A stretch of 12,358 nucleotides of DNA, taken from assembly GCA_023415815.1 (NCBI GenBank), contig JAEZJL010000316.1:1-12358 (forward strand), read 5' to 3'. A model generated the notes under the pieces. The model was given only the letters and a program-made list of their open reading frames with translations. It was not told where the DNA came from and made no database searches. Shown here one piece after another: positions 7,264 through 12,358 of the stretch. The translations under genes were made by a program, and so were the position numbers. The stretch is from Bacillota bacterium. GTDB lineage: Bacteria > Bacillota > Clostridia > Acetivibrionales > DTU013. Each line of letters opens with the position of its first letter. Within the stretch, counting starts at the first letter, position 1.

Positions 7264-7301
7264 CCTGGCGATGAACTTATGTTTGTGCGCAATATAGCGC
7301 A
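7203..7301 (+). promoter_or_regulatory. Structured SDR leader with competing hairpins
   Basis: CAGCAGCG (7215-7222) pairs perfectly with CGCTGCTG (7247-7254). GGTAC (7211-7215) pairs with GTACC (7231-7235), and GTATC (7204-7208) with GATAC (7225-7229); these compete with the first stem. A further stem TGCGC/GCGCA (7286-7290/7297-7301) lies 12 bases before the GGAGG of the SDR. No known riboswitch class is recognised and there is no T-tract terminator. Confidence 0.35.
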
Positions 7302-7325
7302 GGACAGGGAAGTGGAGGTATGACC

Positions 7326-8129
7326 ATGGGAAAAACGGCTTTTATCACCGGAGGCAGCCGGGGAATCGGAAGCGGCATCGCCCAGGTGCTGGCCGGAGCC
7401 GGTTATGATATTGCCTTCACCTATAATACCAAATTGGACGAGGCGGTCTCCCTTCAGAAAGAGATCGAAGCTTTGGGCAGAAGATGCTTCTATTACCAGG
7501 CATCCCTGCAGGAAGCCGATGTGCCGGAGAAAATCACGGCCAGAGCCATCGGGGATCTGGGAGGCCTGGATGTGATGGTTTGCAATGCAGGTCAGACAGT
7601 GCATACAAATCTATTGGAAATGGACGAAGCCCAGATGGATTTTACCTACAGTCTTGATTTCAGAAGCTACATCCTCTGCGCGAAGACGGCTGCCAGGCAC
7701 ATGATCGACAGCAAGATACAGGGCAGTATCATTTTTATCACATCGACCCGCGGGATAAGGGCGTATCCCGAAGATCCGCTATACGGAGGCATGAAGGCGG
7801 CGCTTCACAGGGCCTGCGAATCCCTGGCGCTGGAGTTTTCCAGATACGGGATACGGGTCAACTGCGTGGCTCCGGGCGCCACCAGGGTCCGGGGGGAAAT
7901 AACGGAGGAGTCGCTGCATTCAGGCTTTGCCTGGAAAATACCCGCAAAGCGTTTTGGGACGCCGGGGGAGGTCGGCGGACTCGTAAGGTATCTGGTTTCG
8001 TATGAGGCGGCCTATATAACCGGCACAGTGGTAAAAATGGACGGCGGGCTCATACTGCCGGGGATGCCGGAGGATGAAAGCCCCGAAGCCGGCTATGCCT
8101 GGTCCGCGCTGCCGGAACGCTTGAGATGA
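7326..8129 (+). CDS. SDR-family oxidoreductase, paralogue of the leftward SDR
   Basis: A 267-residue classical SDR, predicted NAD(P)-dependent dehydrogenase or reductase; given the neighbouring sugar-acid dehydratase, a keto-sugar acid is a reasonable but unproven substrate. The cofactor motif TGGSRGIG is at 9-16, CNAG at 86-89, and the catalytic Ser140, Tyr153 and Lys157 (YGGMK) are all present. The helix Asn of the tetrad is replaced by Asp111 (SLDFRSY, where the paralogue has RLNYKSY). The C-terminal DGGLILPGMPE and GYAW tail are shared with the paralogue. Two starts are possible. ATG 7326 has GGAGG (7314-7318) at 7 bases and matches the paralogue's N-terminus, so it is preferred. ATG 7320 is too close to that site but overlaps the TGA of the leader frame, which would allow coupling. 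Transcribed from its own promoter, divergent from the ManD operon. Confidence 0.92.
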   Translation: MGKTAFITGGSRGIGSGIAQVLAGAGYDIAFTYNTKLDEAVSLQKEIEALGRRCFYYQASLQEADVPEKITARAIGDLGGLDVMVCNAGQTVHTNLLEMDEAQMDFTYSLDFRSYILCAKTAARHMIDSKIQGSIIFITSTRGIRAYPEDPLYGGMKAALHRACESLALEFSRYGIRVNCVAPGATRVRGEITEESLHSGFAWKIPAKRFGTPGEVGGLVRYLVSYEAAYITGTVVKMDGGLILPGMPEDESPEAGYAWSALPERLR

Positions 8130-8138
8130 AATATAAAA

Positions 8139-8155
8139 TAAATGGATGGATGGAT
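8139..8155. repeat. Short ATGG/GGAT tetranucleotide run
   Basis: Just after the SDR stop the sequence reads ATGGATGGATGGATGA, about four tandem 4-base units. It is non-coding, and a length-variable site is possible. Confidence 0.5.
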
Positions 8156-8203
8156 GAAGTCATATTCAAAAAAATGTTACTTATTGAAGGATTCTCAAAG
8201 AGA

Positions 8204-8232
8204 TTGTAGAATAATTTCTTATTAGGTATAAT
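8204..8232 (+). promoter_or_regulatory. Promoter for the zinc-ribbon gene pair
   Basis: TTGTAG (8204-8209) and a perfect TATAAT (8227-8232) are spaced by exactly 17 bases. Transcription would start near 8239, with a leader of about 113 bases. Confidence 0.55.
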
Positions 8233-8245
8233 ATGCAAAACCTAT

Positions 8246-8271
8246 TACTATATTTTTATGTAAATATAGTA
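8246..8271. promoter_or_regulatory. AT-rich 10-bp inverted repeat downstream of the promoter
   Basis: TACTATATTT (8246-8255) and AAATATAGTA (8262-8271) are perfect complements around a 6-base loop. It begins about 7 bases after the predicted +1, so it could be an operator or a 5' mRNA-stabilising hairpin. Confidence 0.45.
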
Positions 8272-8351
8272 GATGAAGCTTCGCATAAGGGTAATAAAAA
8301 TCGTTTTGGACAAAGGCCTGAGTTGACGCTTAAGAAAGGAGAAATTCAAAG

Positions 8352-9122
8352 ATGAAATTTTTTTTAGGTGGGGATAGAAATAGAAAGAAAGCGGAAGAAT
8401 ATGAAAATCCTGCCGCAGAAAACCCAATCAACGAACCGGGGACAATTCAATGCTCCGGCTGCGGAGCCAAAATTGAAATAACCGGGGAGTCTGCTTGTGA
8501 GTGTGAGTACTGCGGGACGCTCCTGAATTATATTCCGAAGCATCAGGCAGTTCCCTCTGAGGCGGCTGCCAAAGCTCAAAATGCGGATATGCCAGCGATA
8601 GAAAATACGTATACGTTATCTACCGGCTTTTATACCGCAGGCATTGATATCCCTGCAGGCAAATGCAATGTTACCGCTGTATCAGGCAGCGGCAATATTT
8701 TGAGCTCCGATGATGACGGAATCAATGAGATATTCGGTACCGAACGCGGAGACGTGTCGTCTTTCAAAGGGCTGAAGCTGCCGAAAAATGTTACTCTGAG
8801 CATATCGGGAAGGTTGACGGTTAAGCTTGTTTATAAGTCGATTGACGGCGGTTTATCGGGACGTACATACAATATGGCCGGTGCAACGAAAATATCGACC
8901 GGAAACTATGAAGTCGGTGCGGATTTCAAGGCCGGTATTTACAACATCGTCGCAGTTTCAGGCTCGGGTAATATTTATTCGCTTGACGGTGAAGTCAATG
9001 AAATATTCGGGTTCGAAGATGAGGACGTCCGTGAAATCAGGAATGTTAATTTTCCCAAAGGCGCCGAGCTTTCCATCGAGGGAGATTTGACAGCCAAACT
9101 GATACCTGCGGTCAGAAAGTGA
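8352..9122 (+). CDS. Zinc-ribbon protein with a duplicated beta-rich domain, function unknown
   Basis: A 256-residue protein with no signal peptide or membrane segment, so probably cytosolic. A zinc-ribbon-like knuckle pair lies at Cys34-x2-Cys37 and Cys51-x2-Cys54 (CSGCG, CEYCG), with an additional Cys49. After a linker come two copies of one domain of about 72 residues, at 89-162 and 181-252. Both contain TG-Y-x-x-G, AG, VSGSGNI, NEIFG and a closing strand rich in L, T and K. The repeats look like compact beta domains; I do not recognise a named family with confidence. AAAGGAG (8335-8341) lies 10 bases before the ATG. The next gene also begins with a zinc ribbon, so the pair may act together, perhaps as soluble and membrane components of one envelope-related system. 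Confidence 0.75.
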   Translation: MKFFLGGDRNRKKAEEYENPAAENPINEPGTIQCSGCGAKIEITGESACECEYCGTLLNYIPKHQAVPSEAAAKAQNADMPAIENTYTLSTGFYTAGIDIPAGKCNVTAVSGSGNILSSDDDGINEIFGTERGDVSSFKGLKLPKNVTLSISGRLTVKLVYKSIDGGLSGRTYNMAGATKISTGNYEVGADFKAGIYNIVAVSGSGNIYSLDGEVNEIFGFEDEDVREIRNVNFPKGAELSIEGDLTAKLIPAVRK

Positions 9123-9238
9123 GTGATAGAGGAATTCACAAACCTTGATTGAGCGGACAATTGCTTATGGGGCCTCATTGCTTTGGCTTGCGATGCGCCG
9201 GATTTTTTGGCGGCATAGCGGCGGGATGAAGCTGAGAC

Positions 9239-9244
9239 GGGGGG
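9239..9244 (+). promoter_or_regulatory. Ribosome binding site pointing to an AUA start
   Basis: A run of six G (9239-9244) sits 7 bases before ATA 9252, the spacing expected of a start codon, while the first ATG in this frame (9342) has no ribosome binding site before it. Confidence 0.5.
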
Positions 9245-9251
9245 AATAAAC

Positions 9252-10160
9252 ATAAAAGTATGTGAGTATTGCGGCACCGAGGTTGCGGATGAAGCCGGAA
9301 AATGCGGCGGCTGCGGATCAAGCGCGTTTAAAAATAAAAGCATGGATTCCGGAGCAGACTTACCTGATAAAGAAAGTAATGTTGCAGACGTGCAAATTTT
9401 CACTTATGCAGCGCCCGAACTGAAAAGGAAATCGCGGGTATCGCCTGTATTTGCTGTGTTATTTATCATTGCAGTATTAACTATTATTATAGGATTAAAT
9501 ACCGGCGTTAAAAATAATGATACAGATGAAAATGTAAAGCCGGCGGTTAAAACGGAGGTTAAAGAAGAAGTTAAAAAAGAAGTTAAAAAAGAAGTTAAAA
9601 AAGAGCTGTCCGATATGGAGCTGCTGACGCTGCCCGGCCATCCTGAATATTATGGAGATTTCAATGAGGCGGCAGAGTTTTGGAAAGGGTATGAAAAAGT
9701 AAAAGTTGCCACTTCTGCATATGACAAGGTTGCTTTACTGCTTATAACCCCCTATTATGCGGACAACAACGTTATCTCAAGAATTCGCTTTGACTTTGGC
9801 CAAACGGAGTCCGGGCATGAGCTGACGGTAAATGATGTCCTGAAGATTGTTTGCGATTATATTCCGTACGAGATTTTAGAGAAATACTATACTTTTGACA
9901 GGGCCTTTCACGAAACATTAGTCCGCGGCGGGTACGAAGGCTATCACTATGTTATGCGCCTTAATGATGAGGGGCGGGCCGCGCGAAAGTCGGACAGCAA
10001 ATACCTTGCGGATACCTTTGCATTCCAGATTATTTGCAGCAATGAAGATGAATGGGAGGCGGAAATAGACAGTACCGTGGATTACGGAAATTATCAATCA
10101 GCCGCCCCCCGCGCTTATAAGGTTAAAGACTGGGAAGTGGACATAAACGAGTATAGATAA
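9252..10160 (+). CDS. Membrane-anchored zinc-ribbon protein, probable AUA start
   Basis: A predicted 302-residue protein of unknown function. The frame is open from 9219 and holds no ATG, GTG, TTG or CTG until ATG 9342, yet codons from 9252 encode a clean zinc ribbon: CEYC at 4-7 and CGGC at 18-21, numbered from ATA 9252. With the G-run at 9239-9244 this makes ATA the likely start; a start from 9342 would lose the ribbon and shorten it to 272 residues. After the ribbon come a basic KRKSR, one membrane helix at about 64-82, then a Lys/Glu spacer with four tandem EVKK-type units (102-117), then an extracellular domain of about 185 residues with no family I recognise. Cytosolic ribbon, single helix and outer domain resemble the layout of TcaA/YvbJ-like Firmicute proteins, by layout only. 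It follows the other zinc-ribbon gene by 129 bases. Confidence 0.72.
   Translation: MKVCEYCGTEVADEAGKCGGCGSSAFKNKSMDSGADLPDKESNVADVQIFTYAAPELKRKSRVSPVFAVLFIIAVLTIIIGLNTGVKNNDTDENVKPAVKTEVKEEVKKEVKKEVKKELSDMELLTLPGHPEYYGDFNEAAEFWKGYEKVKVATSAYDKVALLLITPYYADNNVISRIRFDFGQTESGHELTVNDVLKIVCDYIPYEILEKYYTFDRAFHETLVRGGYEGYHYVMRLNDEGRAARKSDSKYLADTFAFQIICSNEDEWEAEIDSTVDYGNYQSAAPRAYKVKDWEVDINEYR
9555..9602 (+). repeat. Four tandem 12-bp units encoding EVKK
   Basis: Three perfect copies of GAAGTTAAAAAA (9567-9602) follow one degenerate copy (9555-9566). The period is a multiple of three, so unit gain or loss would only lengthen or shorten the charged spacer next to the membrane helix. Confidence 0.85.
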
Positions 10161-10329
10161 AGGCTGGAAAAGTGAATCCGCCGGACATCTCTTTTGCAGA
10201 TAGATATGAATCGATCAGCAGAGGCATGGGAGAGTTTAAATCTTTCGTGTCTCTTTTATTTTACGGCTTCTTCAAGTTCTAAAATGGAATTTACAAGATA
10301 GCAATAGACGAAAAATATAAAATGTGATA
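10161..10329. other. Intergenic stretch, weak terminator-like hairpin
   Basis: An imperfect stem of AAAAGTGA (10168-10174, with the preceding A) against TCTCTTTT (10188-10195), containing an inner TCC/GGA pair set, follows the membrane protein's stop and ends in a short T-run. It could be a weak terminator. No gene is seen. Confidence 0.3.
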
Positions 10330-10360
10330 TTGTAAAATTAAACATAACGCATGTTATGAT
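10330..10360 (+). promoter_or_regulatory. Candidate promoter of the hypB operon
   Basis: TTGTAA (10330-10335) and TATGAT (10355-10360) are spaced by 19 bases, longer than ideal. The -10 is preceded by a TG-rich context. Such a spacing often goes with activator control, which is an inference here. Confidence 0.4.
10343..10358. promoter_or_regulatory. Inverted repeat over the hypB -10 box
   Basis: CATAAC (10343-10348) and GTTATG (10353-10358) are perfect complements with a 4-base spacer. The right arm overlaps the -10, so a bound protein would block the polymerase. It does not match the NikR, Fur or Rex consensus as I know them. Confidence 0.45.
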
Positions 10361-10412
10361 TTCTCTGAAAAACAGGCAGCCAAAAATTAAATAATATGGG
10401 GGTTAAGGGGAT

Positions 10413-11084
10413 ATGAATCCGTTTAAGGTTCTCGAAATCAAGCAAAGCGTCTTTGCCGACAACAATCATCAGGCAAACCTGCTTCGTGAAGAGCTGAAAA
10501 AAGAGAAGACCTTTTTACTGAATTTGATGTCATCTCCGGGCTCGGGTAAAACGACGACGGTTCTGCGGACAATCGAAGCCTTAAAGGACGAAATGCGGAT
10601 CGGAGTCATAGAAGCCGACATTGACTCCGACGTAGACGCCCGCGCTGTCGCAAAAACCGGGGCAAAGGTAATCCAGCTGCATACCGGAGGGATGTGCCAC
10701 CTCAATGCGGATATGACAAAACAGGGGCTGACAGAACTCAAAGCAGAGGGAATCGGCCTCGTGATTCTGGAGAACATAGGAAACCTGATTTGCCCCGCCG
10801 AATTTGACACCGGCGCGTCAAAAAACGCCATGATTTTAAGCGTTCCCGAGGGGGATGACAAGCCTCTGAAATATCCCCTGATGTTTTCTGTTGTCGACGT
10901 TTTGCTGATAAATAAAATAGATGCAAGAGACTATTTCGATTTTGATTTTGAAGCGGTGGAGGAAAGGGCGAAAAAATTGAACCCGGATATCAAGGTGATC
11001 AGGATATCCGCCAAAACGGGCGAAGGGCTCGAGGACTGGCTCCATTGGCTCCGGACGGAAATAAGGAGATGGGACGGAGAATAA
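10413..11084 (+). CDS. hypB: Hydrogenase nickel-incorporation GTPase HypB
   Basis: A 223-residue cytosolic GTPase of the HypB/UreG family, which with HypA loads nickel into [NiFe] hydrogenase. The P-loop SPGSGKTT is at 41-48, switch region EADIDSDVDA at 67-76, ENIGNLICP at 120-128 and the guanine-specificity motif NKID at 167-170. The G-domain metal site is intact: Cys95-His96 in GGMCHLNAD and Cys127 in LICPAEFD. The N-terminal high-affinity nickel motif (CxxCGC) and any His-rich stretch are absent, so it probably delivers but does not store nickel. AAGGGG lies just before the ATG. No hypA is visible; the next gene, 32 bases on, is an Fe-S flavoenzyme, so this is a HypB-led operon outside the usual hyp order. 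UreG is unlikely because the Cys-His site is that of HypB. Confidence 0.95.
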   Translation: MNPFKVLEIKQSVFADNNHQANLLREELKKEKTFLLNLMSSPGSGKTTTVLRTIEALKDEMRIGVIEADIDSDVDARAVAKTGAKVIQLHTGGMCHLNADMTKQGLTELKAEGIGLVILENIGNLICPAEFDTGASKNAMILSVPEGDDKPLKYPLMFSVVDVLLINKIDARDYFDFDFEAVEERAKKLNPDIKVIRISAKTGEGLEDWLHWLRTEIRRWDGE

Positions 11085-11116
11085 CGCCAAAATAAATTTT
11101 TTAGGGGGAACCCGAC

Positions 11117-12358
11117 ATGGCTAAAGAGAAGCTATTGCAGCTCGCCAACAAAATCAGCAGAAAAAAGATGGGCTCCAAAAACGGGATTACGGAGAAGGAC
11201 CCCGAATATAAAATACTGGAGCCCGTTGTCACGGATGAAATGGCTGAAGCGGCGCTTCACCTGGAATTCCGCAAGCCGCTGACGGCGGAGGAGATTGCCG
11301 TAAAATGCGGCAAAGCTGTTCCGGAAACGGCAAAGCTCCTATGGGAATTGGCGGTTGCCGGGGTCTGCTTTGTCAATGAAATCGGCGGAGTGGACAAATA
11401 CTGGCATGATGGCTGGGTTCCGGGCATTATGGAAATGATGTCAAACAACAAGGAGAATGTCAGAAAGCATCCACAGATTGCCGAGGCCTTTGAAGAGTAC
11501 GGCAGAGTAAGAGGTCCTGCCACGGCAGGCAATTTCCCCGTAGGGATCGGTTTAATGCGCGTTATCCCTATCGAAAAGGCCATTGACGGCGAATCCAGGA
11601 GAGCGTCCTATGAGGAGGTCTCCAGGTATCTCAATGAAAACGACGTTTTCTCGGTGTCCGATTGCTCCTGCCGTACCGTGAGAGAGATCATGGGGGAGGG
11701 CTGCGGCCATCTGAAGGAAGACATGTGCATTCAGATGGGCCACGCGGCCGAATACTATGTCCGTACGGGCAGAGGCAGAAGGATTACCCGGGAGGAAGCC
11801 TTTGACATCATCAGAAAAGCCGAAGAAAACGGTCTGGTGCATCAGATCCCGAATACCGACGGCTCGGGAAAAACTCACGCGATCTGCAACTGCTGCGGAT
11901 GCTCCTGCCTTTCCTTGAGGACCGCCGAAATGTTTTTGAATCCGGACATGGTGCGTTCAAACTATGTTTCCAGAGTGGATAAGACCAAATGCGCGGGGTG
12001 CGGCGAATGTGTGGAGGCATGTCAGGTCAATGCCCTGAAATTGGGCCGGAAGCTGTGCGGCAAGACGCCTCTTGAAGAATTTACAAGGGATGCGCTTCCT
12101 TATGATACGGAGTGGGGGCCGGAGCACTGGAATCCGGATTACCGTTTCAACAGGCAGGAGGTTGCCGACGCCGGTACCGCGCCCTGCAAAACGGAATGTC
12201 CCGCCCACATCGGGATTCCGGGCTATATCAAGCTGGCTTCCCAGGGAAGATATATGGAGGCCCTTGAGCTTATAAAGCATGAAAATCCGTTCCCGGCGGT
12301 ATGCGGGCGCATTTGCCCCAGAAGGTGCGAATCCGCCTGCACCAGAGGCGATGTTGAT
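11117..12358 (+). CDS. Multi-cluster Fe-S/FAD oxidoreductase with GltD-type dicluster domain (3' partial)
   Basis: The first 414 residues of a large cytosolic electron-transfer enzyme that runs off the window. Residues 35-110 look like a winged-helix-type segment (LTAEEIAVKCGKAVPETAKLLWEL). Residues 180-270 form a cysteine-rich domain with CSC (183, 185), Cys196, Cys204 and CNCCGCSC (257-264). A [4Fe-4S] ferredoxin motif C-x2-C-x2-C-x3-C is at 292-302. At 357-408 is the dicluster motif of glutamate synthase small subunits and NfnB: CKTEC, then IPGYIKLASQGRYMEAL, then CGRICPRRCESAC. In that family an FAD/NAD(P)-binding pyridine nucleotide oxidoreductase domain follows; it would lie beyond the window. 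Not a plain GltD, because of the 350-residue N-terminal extension. AGGGGGA (11103-11109) precedes the ATG; the gap to hypB is 32 bases, so they are one operon. It probably feeds or draws NAD(P)H electrons for a metalloenzyme. Confidence 0.88.
   Translation, partial: MAKEKLLQLANKISRKKMGSKNGITEKDPEYKILEPVVTDEMAEAALHLEFRKPLTAEEIAVKCGKAVPETAKLLWELAVAGVCFVNEIGGVDKYWHDGWVPGIMEMMSNNKENVRKHPQIAEAFEEYGRVRGPATAGNFPVGIGLMRVIPIEKAIDGESRRASYEEVSRYLNENDVFSVSDCSCRTVREIMGEGCGHLKEDMCIQMGHAAEYYVRTGRGRRITREEAFDIIRKAEENGLVHQIPNTDGSGKTHAICNCCGCSCLSLRTAEMFLNPDMVRSNYVSRVDKTKCAGCGECVEACQVNALKLGRKLCGKTPLEEFTRDALPYDTEWGPEHWNPDYRFNRQEVADAGTAPCKTECPAHIGIPGYIKLASQGRYMEALELIKHENPFPAVCGRICPRRCESACTRGDVD

Larger units (their letters stand above)
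6995..7325. promoter_or_regulatory. 331-bp divergent control region
   Basis: This stretch separates the leftward ManD-family operon from the rightward SDR. It holds one promoter for each direction, two copies of the palindrome TGATATATCA, a short leader ORF (7189-7263) and several inverted repeats in the SDR leader (7203-7301). Each element is listed separately. Confidence 0.75.

Noticed and set aside
9145..9249. 34-codon TTG-start ORF between the two zinc-ribbon genes
   Set aside because: Weak start signal spacing and no family; it contains a hydrophobic stretch and ends two bases before ATA 9252, so coupling is conceivable, but the support is too thin for a gene call.
10240..10275. AGAG/CTCT hairpin followed by a T-rich run as a terminator
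   Set aside because: The stem is only four pairs with a 16-base loop, too weak to call.
10325..10345. CRP-like half site (TGTGA) and Rex-like TTGT...ACA pattern before hypB
   Set aside because: Only one half of each consensus is present with the wrong spacing.

Overview
The window looks like chromosomal DNA from an anaerobic, low-to-mid GC Firmicute, most likely a member of the Clostridia. The grounds are strong GGAGG-type ribosome binding sites, TTGACA/TATAAT-type promoters, a lipobox lipoprotein, small zinc-ribbon/membrane proteins, and a HypB GTPase beside a multi-cluster iron-sulfur flavoenzyme. No rRNA, tRNA, CRISPR array or intact insertion sequence was seen.

Layout. (1) 2-2119: the C-terminal 705 residues of a GAF-PAS-PAS sensor histidine kinase whose start lies outside the window. 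(2) 2331-4764: a promoter, an ArsR-like helix-turn-helix regulator, a GNAT acetyltransferase and a lipoprotein with six Asp-box (BNR) repeats, all on + and probably co-transcribed in part. (3) 4973-8129: a sugar-acid-like catabolic island. A D-mannonate dehydratase/RspA-family enolase-superfamily enzyme and a short-chain dehydrogenase (SDR) run leftward as an operon. A second, paralogous SDR runs rightward. The 331-bp divergent region holds a good promoter for each side, and the same 10-bp palindrome sits directly downstream of each -10 box. (4) 8204-10160: a promoter with a hairpin leader and two zinc-ribbon proteins of unknown role, one soluble with a duplicated beta-rich domain, one membrane anchored. 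The second appears to need an AUA start codon. (5) 10330-12358: a promoter with an inverted repeat over its -10 box, then hypB and the first 414 residues of an Fe-S/flavin oxidoreductase with a GltD-type dicluster domain.

How the genes may work together. In region 3 the dehydratase would convert a sugar acid to a 2-keto-3-deoxy acid, and the SDRs would interconvert the acid with a keto-sugar acid. The two SDRs have lost different members of the catalytic Asn-Ser-Tyr-Lys set, so at least one may be a non-catalytic or heteromeric partner. In region 5 HypB suggests nickel delivery to an enzyme encoded further right or elsewhere, tied to electron transfer through the Fe-S flavoprotein. Most interesting items: the duplicated operator, the complementary SDR active-site losses, the AUA start, the interrupted leader ORF with a 4-base overlap to the second SDR, and the composition break within the kinase.
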